Positions 20,309-33,400 are shown, counted from the stretch's first letter. The stretch is DNA of 64,000 bases from Tenodera sinensis (GCA_030765045.1 CM060965.1:19234085-19298084); one strand, 5' to 3'. Made by a program: numbers and translations. Notes: generated by a model not told the origin, from the sequence alone.

Positions 20309-22091
20309 CAGTGAGGCATTCAGAATGTGCCCTTGGGGGGGGGGGGGGGGGCGGAATTAAAATGTCCCCCGGGAAATTCATATGTATTTGCAAATATATA
20401 TACCATTAACAACCCCCCCCCCCCGGAGTAAATGACTGTTCATCACTGAGATAAAGTCATGTGAGTGCAACACATGAGATTTTTTAAATAGGGATACGTT
20501 TCTTTTGTTTCAATTTTGTGCTGTGTTTGAGAAGCAAAACTTCAGCCAGGACAAACCGAACATTCAGATTAATGAGAGCCGGATAAACGAGGTTCTTGCG
20601 TACTCGTGTTTCCATAGCACAATTCTCGCAAGAAGTCTCATGACTAATTGGAAAAAAAAAAAAAAAAAATAAAAAATAAAAAATAAAAAAAAAAAAAAAT
20701 AAAATAAAAAAAAAAATAATTAAATAAATAAATAAAGATAATCTATTTAATGTGGGAATTGACGTGGCTAGCGAAATGACAGACTGCGGCGCGAATCGGA
20801 GTTACGTAGTAACGGCAGTTTGATACATGACTAACATTGTATACCACCATGATAAAACTGTATCTTTTGTATGAACTCAACGAGCAATTGTTTTTGGTTG
20901 TATAGAATATGGATATATTATACGATCAATGGGCCATGATCAGAACAGGAGAATTACATACGTCACTGCAGTTTGCGCCGTTGCCTGTCTTTTTCGTTAG
21001 CCACGGGAAATTAATGCCTCTACTAAAGTGTTAACGTAAAGATAAAAAGTAAATTAATAATTTGAATCACAAAATAAGAAATTTTGTTCATAATCATGGC
21101 TGAACTTGTTAATAAACATTGATTTTGTTCATGAATATGGTATGTTAACCGAGTCAGCTAGTGTGGAACCCTGAGAACCGGGAGTATTATGGTAGACACA
21201 AAATTTAATGGCTGCTGTTAGTTGACCAATACTATTCTCTTGACTGTTACGAAAGTAAATTTCGTGGGTGCAGATGATATGTATATCCCGGGCTTTACAG
21301 TGTGATTAACAGCCTGTTTAACTATACAACACCGCAAGGCGTGGCAAACCTCTGCTTTGATGTTATGTTCAGCCACCCGCCATTAAATTTTGTGTCAGTC
21401 ATGATTTACACAATACTGCCAACACAATACATTTCAAGACAAAGTACTAAATGAGACAATGACTGTTGTTATTGTTTTCTTAAGCTGAATTCTTGCAATA
21501 CGCTTCTGCCCGAGGTAAATTATACATTCAAGTAAACCAAAGAACAATCTGCGTTCTTCTATTTGAATAAACATTGATTAAGGACATTACAACAATACCG
21601 TGATCATCACCTTCATCATGTCATTATGGAAGACCATATTTGGTGAACACAAACAACTTGTTACCTCTTCTACTTAACGACTGGACAGAAGAATGTAAAA
21701 TTTGAGATCATTTGCATTTCTCACGACATTTCTGGCTAAATGCCCGGTCGCTGCTGACATCCTAGATGGTTTCGGAATGTAAATTTCAGAAAATGACATT
21801 ATTCAATACAGGTTTTCAAACCACAAACAAGCGGCCCCATAGCAGCGTGCTAGACACTTGAAAAATGTAACGACGTTGTGGAAATAAAACAAAGAGTTCG
21901 CACTGGATTCAATCGTGCAATCGATTATTTTAAATAATGCAATAAGAGACAATGTTGTACTGGTATCTAGGATAATACAAAGGGCGTATACACGGTGGAA
22001 AGGGTAGAGATGAACAGAGATACTCTGCATGTTACACTGAATGAAATACCATGTAACTTTAAGAGGTTGAATCAGAAACTGAAAAATTCAA
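20309..22091. other. No gene; homopolymer runs
   Basis: Contains a 17-G run (20335-20351), a 12-C run (20413-20424) and an A-rich tract (20650-20735). The rest is unassigned AT-rich sequence. Confidence 0.5.
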
Positions 22092-22330
22092 TGCCATAAC
22101 CGGATTTGAACCATGGATCTTCCGCATCAAGCGGCTGCTTTAACCACTAAGCTACCATGGCCAACTTGCCAGTACAACATTAAATTCCCCAGGTGATTCG
22201 TACTTTTTCCCGGTTAACCACAAGGGAATCTCACATCAGAGATAAATAACCCAGAGATAAGTACTTTATGTCCCGGGTTTAAGTAACCTTTAGATGGGGT
22301 AATGGCAAAGACGATTTTACCATGGAATTG
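22092..22330 (-). mobile_element. tRNA-like unit plus flank, SINE group S3, reverse
   Basis: 22092-22162 is the reverse complement of a tRNA-like unit (tagcttagtggttaaagcag, ggttcaaatccgg). The adjacent sequence to ~22330 (aaattccccaggtgattcgtac, split: aaattcccc / ggtgattcgta) matches the flank of the 11974 and 37.2-37.6-kb copies, showing the repeat unit is larger than the tRNA part. Confidence 0.65.
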
Positions 22331-23029
22331 GTATTCGTGGTATATTGCGTACTAAGAACTGCACTTCCGCGCGTCTCTGTGGCCTTACTAGCTGCGACCC
22401 TGTGTGGCACCTTCGGTTTCCTCACTTCATCCATGCCTCCTAGGAGGTGGTAGCCACAATAGATCTGTAAAGGTCGAAGTGAGTGAGGTGTCCCCTCTGT
22501 CTGTACCCTTTAAGAACTGTAAGTGATACTCATCAGGTCGAGAATGCACTTTGGGAATACGAGTTTTCCCAAGCATTCGAGATCTGATACGTAACTTATA
22601 GTTCGTGGTTAGCCAATTACTTTTGGAATTCTTGAAAAAACCGTAAAAAGCAATAATAAATCAAAATTGCTTTTTCATATTTTATTGGACATTAAAGAAA
22701 ATTTCTCAATGTGAACAAATGAAAAGCTGCATCTAAATTAGGTTGCTATGCTGTTGGGTGTTGCGTCATTTCCTACTGGTACCGTAAGTATTAATTAGTT
22801 TTAGCCTTGTTGCCTGGGAATTGATGAATGAATTAAAACTTCGATTACACTAGCAAATATGTGTTAAAATTATTAACTTACATATCAAGTATTGCAAAAA
22901 GCATTTACGGATGTTGCTTAACTTGGGAAGTTAACAAAATGCGGCAGCTAATCTAAATCAAGATAAAAATAAGATGGATTCTAAAGCAGTGCTGAAATAC
23001 TAAAAATACATCAAGAGTGCGCTGAGTTT
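22331..23029. other. Unassigned, with S5-like fragment
   Basis: 22370-22510 resembles the distal body of the S5 SINE (gcgtctctgtggcc, ggtagccac, gaggtgtcccctc). Remainder unrecognised. Confidence 0.45.
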
Positions 23030-23640
23030 GATACTTCTCCAGCAACAGATCTGGCAGTTATGTTAGAAATACATTTAATACAAAGACTGTCCATGCTAGC
23101 AAAACTAGACGACCCAAAAGGTCTTTGACTGAGAGGAATGATATGAAACGTCTGCAACACTCGAGAGTTGTCAAAAAGGAACACGCTTTGTCTGTAAATT
23201 GAAACCCAAGCCGTCTGGTCCAAAATTGTGACAAGTCTTCTGGAGATCGAGACAGACCACAGGTCGCAATCCGGTGTAATGTGTAACCAAATTTACTACC
23301 AACCAACCTGTCTTGATAAGATCATCTGGCTTGATGGAGCCTGTATCAAAGTGTCAGACGTCTGAACAAATATAATTGGGTGAAACGGAAGATGAAAACC
23401 CTCTTGTGACTATCAAATGAACCTGCCAGGCGCCGCTGTAGTGGTGGCACTATCCAGCAAAGGTGTTAAGGACCGGTTCACTTCAATACAACTGTGGATG
23501 GTAACAGTTACCTAAACATTCTCAAAACACAGTGATATCACAACTCAGAGCTGATGTTTCAATAAGATGGAGCGCCTTCTCATTTTTCTGGGCTTATAAG
23601 TACAGCCCGGATATTAATCAAAATTCCTTTTTTATTGGGT
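23030..23640 (+). pseudogene. Tc1/mariner-like transposase remnant
   Basis: Broken frames give RRPKRSLTERN near the start (helix-turn-helix linker-like), then WCALSSKGV-like, TTVDGNSYLN-like and QLRADV..QDGAPPH-like pieces near 23450-23600. The order matches mariner-type transposases, where QDGAPPH follows the second catalytic Asp region. Many stops and frameshifts; ends not found. Confidence 0.5.
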
Positions 23641-23921
23641 GGTAATAAACTAAACGTAAAGCACTTGAGGTATTTGGAAGGCATAGAACCTGTTTCTCGT
23701 TTTGCCTATTTTGCGGTTTTAAGGTCTAGATGCATGTTTGAATTTTTTAAATTGTAAATTCGGATCGTCTGGTGTCTATTTTATAAACCAGATTATGTTC
23801 CTGTCTTTAGTGTTCTTTCGCATACATTGATTCATTTTTACATTTTTAATTTACATTTTGGAGAGAATATCTATTTACAATACAGTTTAAATATAATTAT
23901 TTGCAGTATAAAATTTGCAAT

Positions 23922-23922
23922 A

Positions 23923-23983
<61 letters not shown>

Positions 23984-24012
23984 CATCATCATTATTATCA
24001 TCATCATCATCA

Positions 24013-24092
<80 letters not shown>

Positions 24093-24093
24093 T
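23922..24093. repeat. (ATT)n microsatellite with ATC block
   Basis: About 170 bp; a short atcatcatc segment lies in the middle (23983-24015). Confidence 0.95.
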
Positions 24094-24458
24094 TCTTGTT
24101 CAGTTCACTGTGTTCTCCACATGTAGAGGCCTCTGGCTCTGGTAGAGCAGGCGAAGTCGTGTATCTTTAAAATCAATCTATATGTTTTAAATTTTTCAAC
24201 TTTTTTATTACATTCAGTTTAGATGACGGTCCCCCTTCTATCTTGAAACATCGACGTCGTTTACGTTGGAATGTAGCAGACATAACATTATATAGGCTTA
24301 AAATTATTTAGTTAAGCACCGAAAAATAAATTTCACAGTTATGCTAGTGAATCTGTTTTACGTGTGTTTTCAGCTGTGGTACCGTTTTATTGTGTAATAT
24401 TTGTGATAAGACAGTTAAACACTAAAAGAAGGTATTTTATCGATCCACGTTTAACAAC

Positions 24459-24694
24459 GGATTTTTTTTCCGCTGGGAGACTTGGTCCGGGGTGCACTCA
24501 GCCTCGTTAGGTCCTTGAGGGGCCAACTGGGGAGCTACTTGATTGAAAAGTAGTTATCCCTAGGCCGGGAGGGACCGAGGCGCTGACCACGTCCCACCTC
24601 CAATACTACCACACTTGACGCCTGTGATGGGCAGAGGTAGGCGACGCAGCGGTCGGTCGGTAGGCCTTGGCTCGGAAAGGGCTGTGCCTGGAGG
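24459..24694 (+). mobile_element. SINE group S7, headless, with 12-bp TSD
   Basis: acgtttaacaac occurs at 24447-24458 and 24695-24706. The insert (ctcagcctcgttagg ... ggcgctgaccacgtccc ... gatgggcagaggt) matches the bodies at 43198-43527 and 59551-59785 but lacks the tRNA-like head seen at 43.4-43.5 kb, so it is 5'-truncated. Confidence 0.85.
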
Positions 24695-24706
24695 ACGTTT
24701 AACAAC

Positions 24707-25522
24707 ACAATTCTACTCTCGCTTCAAGGAGTTTTGCAGTAATTCATTTTCAGGAGTCAAATATGTGGTAGATAACTCCTCTGGAATCCCACACCACAGA
24801 AATGGGATACGTTTAGCATCTTCGCCCTGCTATCGATGTTTCAGCGGGATTTATTATTGCTGGGTTTATGTTGGCAGCGCTATCAAACAGGTAAAAGATT
24901 AGAGCTTAATACATAGTTTTATATTTAAAAGTACAGATCTTTCTCGGGGTATGTGGGTGCAGAAGAGTCAACAACTAATTATTCAAATAATATAATGATG
25001 TGTATTAAGTTGCACTTGAGATAGCTTAATTTTAACGTAAAATATTGCGTGGTAAAACAATGATTTCTATCAGATATTACAAGATGGATTTCTGACAATT
25101 CCTTTTGTAGATTCACATAATAAGTATTCATATAAATATTTTATTGCGAGAGGGAAGCTCACGTAGAATTCATAAAACAAATGTTATTATTGCATCTTCT
25201 TTCTTCTAAGAAATCCTAACGCGTACATCCATTAACGGTGAAAAGCATACTCGAGATCTTGTTTGAGAAACTGAATCTGTTATTCCCCAAGTAACTAAGG
25301 GACAAATGATAACGTTTATTGTTGTTAATGAATTAGATTATCGATAAAGATTGCCTCATGAATTTCAGAACAGTTGGTGATTTATTTATGAGTCATTTTT
25401 AATTTCGAATTGATATATCGAAACATCTGTTTAGGTTATGCAATCCATTAGCGTCTTATAGTGAATCACCATATTTCAAACATCATAGATCTACCCTCAG
25501 ATTACATAAATGTAACATTTTT
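24707..25522. other. Unassigned; weak exon-like segment
   Basis: 24753-24892 is flanked by attttcag and caggtaaaag, which would fit an acceptor and a donor, and is open in one frame. There is no recognisable protein and no other support, so no gene is called. Confidence 0.25.
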
Positions 25523-26303
25523 ACTTTCTCTACTACGTATAGCAAATAGAGGAAGTACTGTATTCCACCCAAAAATTCGATGTCAAGATTTCACCGGCAA
25601 TATATGTTTTGAGGTCCCCTGAATCCAAAAAAGCGTTTTTAGAAAAAGTTCCGCGCGCGCGCGTGTCTGTGTGTCAGTCTGTGGACAGCAAAACTCAAAA
25701 ACGAGAAGACGATTGAAAACCAAAGTTGATATTTAAGTTTAATGTCTAATGTTTTTCAAGGATGCGAGACGAAGATTTTGATGAAAATTCCTCCACCCTA
25801 AACTATCCTTTTCATGGAAAATTTTAATTAAAGTGCCTATGTTTGAGATATTTGTATGACAAATGAAATGTATATTTTGAATTTTCTGGCTACAGCCCAC
25901 GTACTCCTGTTTACGTTGGATGACTTTTGCATAACTAGTAAACCGTTAGAGATAGATCAAGTTTTACTATACAAAAAATGTAGATCTCGTTAAAACACAC
26001 ATTTTATGTACAATTGTTTTTTAAGTGAACCATTTTGGAGATGTTCCTTGATATTTGTGTGAGTTCTGGAATACTTATACTTTTCCCAAATGGAAGGTCG
26101 TTATTCCCTTTTTTATTTCTTCATATAGCAACCAGCTTTAAAAGATTTGACTATCGCTCAAAGCCTTATGTATTCCGATACTCCCCTTGCACCTATAAGG
26201 AAAAATCAATAAGACAATTCCTGCAAATGTTTATCTTAACTAGCAAGAAGAAGATCGAGGAATAAGAGTTTGTGAGAATGGTTAATACAAGAGTAGAGAA
26301 AGT
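25523..26303 (+). mobile_element. Family R copy R2
   Basis: ACTTTCTCTACTACGTATAG start and agagtagagaaagt end; the same internal landmarks as R1. At the TG position it has only cgcgcgcgcgtgtctgtgtg. Confidence 0.85.
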
Positions 26304-28104
26304 CCTGTGAATGCAACATCAGAATTTTTGTCTGTGGATTTTGATTGCTTTAAATGCCTGAACATCCGGGCTCTACTAACAAGGAACCATCATGGTAAGT
26401 TTCCCACAGGGTTGTATGGGTGTGCGACATGATGGCTCCAACTATCATGTTCACCGTATCTGACGCTTCTGGACGGAGTTTCTGGGGGTATACTGAAGGA
26501 TAAAGCGTTCCAGAGGACACTGCGGACATTCCGTTCATCTCAGATGCATTTAACGGCACTGGTTTGAACGGAATTTACGTCTTACTACCCATCAGAATGT
26601 TATGGACAAATTCAAGCAGTCAGTGATAATAGAGGACATTTCAAATTCTTAGAAGATTAAATTACATCGGACGAATTAAAAGGGTTCATCCCAGGAGTAT
26701 TGGGTGGTATGAGTTGAATCTTAATGTTCTGGACGAGTTCAAGCAACGGTAATGGAGCAGTCTTCCAATACTCGTGAGATTAAATTACTTTGGATGAGTT
26801 GAAAGGGCTCATCTAGATATATTTAATGCCATCAGATTGATCAAATGTTACATCTTACTTCTTATCAGAATGTTCTGGACAGGTTCAAGCAATAAAAGAT
26901 ATTTCGAGTGCTTAAGATATGAAATTAGAGTTGAAACAAATTTATTACGTTTAGAAATAATCCCAGTTCCAAAAACTACTAAGTTCTCAAAACCACATAA
27001 CCGTTAATTGTACGATAGTCTCCGTCCATTGTTGCTGTCACTGTGTTATTTGGCTTATGGAGTTCTTTCACATCAAGTTGTGCTTATTGGTTCCTGAATC
27101 AAAGACAATACTTCCCTCCATTATCTCCCTTCCATCATGGACATCGAATTCGTAGTAATAACAAACCACTCATTTAACTCACATCATCAACGTTAACCAT
27201 CTTGCATCAGTTTACATGATGCTAATGAATGCCCATGTTCCAAAATGGGTTCTACGATAATTGCCTCTACCACGTGTATCGCAAAAGCTCTATTAAATCT
27301 AATTAAATCTAATTGGCCTAAACATTTCTAGTGGGCGTCGTTTTCTAATAGAAATTGGAAGCTGGCTGTTTTCTAGATCTCACATCATGTGGATACCAGT
27401 TACTGTTGTTATTGTAACGCAATGTTAGCACCCTAATCTTTGTGTTTCTTTTGGAACTAGTTATAAAGCTAGTAACAAGCTCAAAGATTGCTATTTTGGA
27501 ACTGTATAATCTGACTTATGGAGAATGTGTAATCTAAAGTGACAAAAATTGACATTTTCTGTTTTTAAAGAGAAACAATTCTGTGATTCTTTCTGATTCA
27601 GAATATAAATACATGGTTTATCAGCCGTTTAAAACACTTAACACTTTAAAAATGTAAATTGACTGTGTCTTTAAACGTTAGTGTCATGCCCGTTTTTGCG
27701 GAAACTTAATACTTTTAAGATACTATTATCTTCTGAAACGGCACCACAAGCTTTATCTATTTTCCATTATATCAATTCCCTCTTTATACTTTTATTTCTA
27801 CGATCCCTTGTCTAAACTCTTGATCCATTTTCAAACTCTGAGGTATTAAAAGCATTCGAGGCCAAAGGGATATTTTCTATTCATTATTTGTTTTCTCTAT
27901 CCCTTCATACTTTTCAAATTATAAAGCTGACCTCTAATAGCATTCGAAAACATCCCTAAGTTGCACATTGGGGAAATTTGATCACTTTGATCTCTCAGCA
28001 AGGTTCAATGAACCGTGGACCAACAACAGGTACGGTCCTTCAGGTACACTGGGAGTTGTACTTGGTTGAAATAACCACCAAAACATTAAAAAACGGTGTA
28101 AATA
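26304..28104. other. No gene recognised
   Basis: About 1.8 kb. Between 26570 and 26900 the phrase 'tctgaatgttctggac..gttcaagca' recurs three times about 130-150 bp apart (near 26598, 26725, 26868), an old tandem duplication. Open frames are short and motif-free. Confidence 0.45.
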
Positions 28105-28190
28105 TAAGTCGGCATATTGAAGTGTAAGAAGACTAATGACTTCATTCTCAACCGTCGGGCATTAGAAAACAACAAACAACAACTAAAACA
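28105..28190 (+). mobile_element. LINE 3' end fragment
   Basis: aagactaatgacttcattctc ... cattag then aaacaacaaacaacaac: the same 3' end and CAA tail as the copy at 3602-3788. Confidence 0.65.
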
Positions 28191-29574
28191 TTTTTCGAAA
28201 TATCTATTCCTTTTTCTCAAACAATTACAAAAACTCCAAGACTCAAATCTAGGCCACCTGCATGAGATAATCTATTACATACAATGAAGATTTATATTTT
28301 TAAATGTAATACATTTTAAAAGATTAATGATATTTCTTAAAAAATTTAGATGTAAGTTTTGTTTCATCTTCTTTACAGGCAAAGAAATTGTAGAACCAGA
28401 AATATTACTGGTAGCTTAACCTCCCTCGTTAAGTGATACGAGGCAAAATGTCTTCATTTGTAGTAAAAGTTTCAGCTCTCTGCTGTAAATTTTTTTTTAA
28501 GAAAAGGGAACCTAAAAATGTGAAATTTTTGCCATTTATTTAGCAAACTTTTCTTGAAGTTAACAAAGTTTTCAGACAAACTACAAAATACCGATTATAA
28601 ACATTTAAAAGTGTATAATTACGTATATGTATAGCAGATTATACAGTAATTTTTTACATTTATTTGTAAATTACGGACAAAGAAATATACCTTTTTTGGG
28701 TAACTGCATGTCCATACAATGCTCACACTATCCAGTCTCTTTAAAATTATCTTTCTCCAAAATAAGTGTTAAGGTTATTTTTCCTTTGTCTAGACTAAAG
28801 TGTCAATATTCGAAAAGAAAGGAAAGGAAAGGTAAAATGTAACGATCTGACCTTTAGGCCTTGTTACATAGTGTAGCATAGGAGGAATGGAAGATATAAG
28901 AGGATACAGGTAAAGCAATAAAAGTTTTAAGTTAGTAGGTACAGCTAGTTACCCACAATTCATTGCAGCTCCTATAAGTTGCAGTCAGCAGTTATTCCTT
29001 TATGCTATGTGTTTGGTGTTCAGAGCAGAAAACAGTCTTGCATGCGAGATTCTTTTTATGCAGGATCAAGGCATGTTAGCAAACTAGAAGCTATAAAGAA
29101 GCATCATGAAGGATATAAAATGAAAGATTTTGCTAATAAAAGTTTATTGCGCACCTAAATAATGAATTTTATGGCGAGAAAACACGGAGTTGTGGGATAG
29201 GAGCGGTGTAGCTCGTGACGTATTTCGTACCACAGTTACTCTGGTAAGCAGAAGGCGATGTACTTGAACTTTTCTCTTATTAGCTAACCACATCATCTTA
29301 TCGGTCTATTCGACTTCCTTACTTTTGTGCATGAAGCAATTCTCGTTCACATAATATACAGGTAACCCAGCATTAGAGAGCTTTGTTTTTGAGTTCCATG
29401 GATGCGTCATAGCCCGGTGAAAAGTAGTTGGAGGCAAATCCCCGCGTCTATTTTAATTAGAACAAACGTATAGATCGGCGCCCTCTGTTTCGAGGTTGCC
29501 CTAGACAAGCCATGGTAAAATGAAGAACATTTCTTCTACGATATATTCTTACAATCTCCTTGTTAATTAAGATA
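28191..29574. other. No gene recognised
   Basis: AT-rich; a 71-codon plus frame (28627-28842) has no motif. Confidence 0.45.
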
Positions 29575-30225
29575 TATTTTCATTACGCATTTCCTTGTAG
29601 ATACAAAAGGATACAGTTGGCTAAAGAGACAGCCAGATTTTATAAAAAAAGTGTATAGTTTTGTGATGGCTTTGGAAGTCCACATTAATTGCATGACCAC
29701 GAGAAAAAAACGAATAGCGACTTACCGTTTGAAAAGGCACTTAAAGCATTTGAAAATTCAAACCAATAACAAAGAATATCTCTGAAATAGTTGACGCCAC
29801 GAGAAAGGTATTTATTTACTTAGTTATTTAGAATAAAGAGAAAATGCAAGATATACCTACATTTTGTTTCTAATGCAAATATCTTAAGTGTTCTATCTGA
29901 ATCAACATTATAAGAGCCATATATGAGAAAATAAAAAATAATGACAATTCTCTATCTAAAGGGCACCTTGAGGGGGATTTTCTTGAAAATGTGTTACATC
30001 CTTGGAGGATGCTGACTTAAATAGCAAATTTCGTATTTGAAGGACTTTTCATGTTTGTGGTGCACTGTTCATAGACAAACAGACAAGCACATACATGCGG
30101 ACGTTTTCCTAAAAATGTTATTTTAGGATTTCAGGAAGGTTCAATTTCTGTTTCTGGTGAAATCTTGGCATGGAATTTCTGGGTTGAATGCAGTACTTCT
30201 TCTAAGTGCTTACTATAGGTAAGGT
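29575..30225 (-). mobile_element. Family R fragment, diverged, reverse
   Basis: Matches the R order in reverse (catttccttgta, gaccacgagaaaaaaacgaa, acagacaagcacatacatgc, ggtgaaatcttgg, cagtacttcttc). More diverged than R1-R10; 5' part missing. Confidence 0.65.
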
Positions 30226-30227
30226 TT

Positions 30228-30340
30228 TCTTTTAATGTTCCCTTATGTGCCACCTTTAATATCCAAGGTCATATCGGCGACTTTTGACCTCTTGGAGCAA
30301 TTACTCAACAGCAATGGTGTTCAGTCAAGAGTTAAGGACA
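30228..30340 (-). mobile_element. S4-associated body fragment
   Basis: ccacctttaatatccaagg, catatcggcg, caacagcaatggt recur at 44050-44130 beside the S4 SINE. No tRNA head here. Confidence 0.45.
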
Positions 30341-30489
30341 TGTTTTCTCAAAAGTGAGTTCTGACGATTTTGATTAAAATTGGGATCAGCATATGCATTT
30401 AGCAGACATGAGAAATAAAATATATATCTGAATTTACTGCGGATAACCTGTAAAGCGTGTATATTCAGACTGAACTCTGTATAGAGATT

Positions 30490-30766
30490 CAACTAAAGCT
30501 TGCCAACGAGAGCTGCACGAAACTTCGGTACTACTCGTGTAAAGTCGGATAAAGGCACTAGATCGAAGGCTACATGCCATTCTCACTCCCTGCATTGTAC
30601 TTTCCGGTCCCACTGTCTAATCTCTGTCCATTCATTCACTGCGATATGCACTTCTCGAGACGTTAGATACTGGAGCCCATAATAGGGATACTGTCACCCT
30701 GAACTGATGTAACAGTACGGTACGGTACGTCTTCTGCTCATCCTACAGATTGGCAAGCTTTAGTTG
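30490..30766. mobile_element. 277-bp MITE with perfect 17-bp terminal inverted repeats
   Basis: caactaaagcttgccaa at 30490-30506 and its exact reverse complement at 30750-30766. A second, more diverged copy in reverse lies at 62085-62375. No coding capacity. No convincing target duplication. Confidence 0.8.
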
Positions 30767-31000
30767 CGCCAGCTCTACTTTACATAACGAGTGAACTATA
30801 AGAGAAAGAAAGCTTACTTCAGAAGTAATATGCAGAACTTGTTAAAATATACAATTAGTGTCGCAGTGTTACCTTGTTTGAAGTAGTCAATCACATCACA
30901 TTTTTCCAAGTATACATTTTTTCAGGCATAAGGGCGTCATCGGAGGGAAGATACTTGCAACTTTTCATTCTTCTTTGTTGCTTACTTGTTTATTAATTAC
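30767..31000. other. Short unassigned spacer
   Basis: Nothing recognised up to the hAT element. Confidence 0.4.
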
Positions 31001-31882
31001 CAGGGTTGTCAACCCGTACGATAATTATTGGGGTGTACGATAATTTGAATGTATGATAGTTCGATATCGTGGAAAATATAATTTTCACTGGTTTGTCACA
31101 CCAGCGAAATGAAATTAATTATAAATAGCGACACCACTTTTGCCCTCATGGCCTGTCTCCATCCCTCTAAGGCAATCATTTCATACCCACTAAATTTCCT
31201 ACCCTTTATCCTCTTGTTGCCAGTGTGCCCAGATCTGGTAATCTCAATGAAGAAGGCACTGTTCAGAAAATTAATGATCAATGGAGAAAACTCGGAATAC
31301 GTGATATTCCGTGTGAAATAAAGAGCATGCCTGAACCCGACAGTTTCCAGAGTGCTGTTAAACACATGTGTCACCTTGGTGGAAGTACTAATTTCAAAGA
31401 ACTGCGGAGGTTGCATTATCAGTGAATTTGTTGCCCCACAGAAATGCTTCATGTGAAAGTTTTTTTCTAAGTTGGGTTTAATAAAAAATAAAACTAGAAA
31501 CAGATTGGCACTGGATACGGCAAATGGACTTATTCTGTCGTCTCAGCTTATGAAAGACTGTGGTGGGTCTGAAAATTTGCAAGTCACCGAGATGTTAAAG
31601 GTTATCTCAACAACAAGCTTGTATAATGCTGCAACAGTTGAGGAAGATGAAGTTTCAGATGAATAGTGTGAGAAACATAATGGTAAAGTTGTAATACTGA
31701 TTGAACTCATCATTATTGTAAGTGAATACCATAAACATCAATACTATTGCATTTTCATAAGTGCTATGCTGATATTTTTATTGTTGTAGCATTAGGTTTA
31801 TGAGGTACGATAATTTTGAATGCAAATCTATAATTTTGAGCGGCCGGTACGATAATTTTACTTTTAAAGATTGGCAACCCTG
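31001..31882 (+). mobile_element. hAT transposon, internally deleted, copy 2
   Basis: CAGGGTTGTCAA start and TTGGCAACCCTG end, flanked by ttaattac / tttattac (7 of 8 matching). Colinear with copy 1 over its whole length but with one 58-bp unit and only seven T's where copy 1 has 35. Confidence 0.9.
31225..31666 (+). pseudogene. hAT transposase remnant, copy 2
   Basis: SGNLNEEGTVQKINDQWRKL, then after frame changes SCERFF and, in the frame from 31472, GLIKNKTRNRLALDTANGLI...SSQLMKD, ending in an acidic EEDEVSDE tail and a stop. The last part is the hAT dimerisation domain. The catalytic region is missing exactly as in copy 1. Confidence 0.8.
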
Positions 31883-32267
31883 TTTATTACTTTAGCTCAT
31901 AAATGAGCTTGCTCTCTGACACAGAATAAAGATGTCAACCCTTGTTGCTACGACTTTTGAATTTATTCCTCCGTGCTCCTGATTAGACATTTCAAAGCCG
32001 TTTCCTCAATATCTTTAAAAAAAGGAACTTATAGAGGAATTTATAAAGCCCGCTTTAACGTCTTTAGCCGCATTAGGGCATTAGTACTCGCTGAACTGTA
32101 AGGTTTCTTAAGGTTAATTTTTATCATTTTTAACATTGAACACAATCACATTCGCTCACACATTATACTCCAAGACTCTGTGGGGGATAGCCAATTATAT
32201 GGTTAAAGAAAAATTCCCAATTTCATCCTATAATCGAAGCCAGGACCTCTGGCTTGAGAAGCATCTA
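31883..32267. other. No gene recognised
   Basis: AT-rich; 32190-32250 (aaagaaaaattcccaattt ... aatcgaagccagga) looks like a decayed S4 SINE piece. Confidence 0.4.
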
Positions 32268-32475
32268 TTTTATTTGTTAACGACGCTGTCAATTGCTAGA
32301 AACATATCAGGGTTCCGGCTTGCTAGAATTTCGTCTTTCAGAAGTTCTTTTACTTGCCAATAAATATATTGGTATAAGGCTGTCGCTTTTATGCGCGCTT
32401 AAAAAGCGCCATCTATGTCGGGTTTCCACGACTTTGGTATTAGTAGGCCAGCGCCTAACCAACTGAGACGACTGC
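32268..32475 (-). mobile_element. SINE group S2, reverse, decayed
   Basis: Minus strand: cagttggttaggcgctggcc head, then landmarks acagc, agaacttctg, cgtcgttaac tail. B box is poorly preserved. Confidence 0.7.
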
Positions 32476-32869
32476 CGTTTCCGCAGCTGTGTGTAAAAGG
32501 TAACCAAAAACTGATTTCTAATATGAAAACATCCATAGATAAAAATGTATCGCAAATATCGTCACTTGTGCATAGAGGAATAAGTGCGTTCTTATTGGTT
32601 ACAAAAAATAAATACCTAAATAAATAAAAAATTACGTAACTACACCAGGTCAAATTCAGTGTAAATAAGGGATGGATATATTGTTCCTTATCTCAGTGTA
32701 CTTTCTTAGACTGCTCGAGTCCACTTCTATTTTAGTCGTAGCATAGGTGATAATTCTACTTTATGAGTCAGATAAAATAACTATTACATCAATGAACCTC
32801 GTATATACCTCAGTGGTGTTTATCTCGAAGGACATTCCTTTCTTCTTTAATGAACACACTCTTTGAACT
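32476..32869. other. No gene recognised
   Basis: AT-rich, unassigned. Confidence 0.4.
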
Positions 32870-33400
32870 CTGATATGGATTATTCCTGGATACTGACAAA
32901 GCGTTCGACAAACTGCGACATCCAAAACTATTACAACAAAATTAAACCAGTGACACTATTTCTCTGATATTTAAATAATACCTCACAAGAGCATATTTTC
33001 TGTGAAAAACACAGTTCATTATCATCTACCAAAAAAAAAAATACAGGTTGGAGTTCCACAAGGGCAGATGCTTGCTCCGTTGCTATACATAAAATACACC
33101 TAGGATTTTCCAAAGAGGGGTAGTCTAATTATATCGCAATATGCACACGATATCACTAATCTCAGTAAAGGTGACAGTAACACAGCAATCAACAGTTTTC
33201 AAGAAAACACGCACGAAATAGAGGCATAGAGAAAAGGTGAGAATGAAAATTAAAAACTGCAGCTTAGTTACATTTCCCTACAAAATAAAAACTAACAGAA
33301 ATACAAAATCAAACACAGTAATAAAATCATCCCTCAAGCTGAGTCTATCAAATATTTATGACTAACATTAGATACAAAACTGATATGGAATGCACACATC
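32870..33400 (+). pseudogene. Jockey-like LINE reverse transcriptase remnant
   Basis: Reading across frames: TDKAFDKLRHPKLLQ (motif A), VGVPQGQMLAPLLY (motif B block), QYAHDI at the YADD position, then IPQAESIKYL.LTLDTKLIW.AHI, the Jockey-type sequence after the palm. Asp-Asp is lost and stops are frequent: a dead copy. It is cut off by a SINE at its 3' side. Confidence 0.75.
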
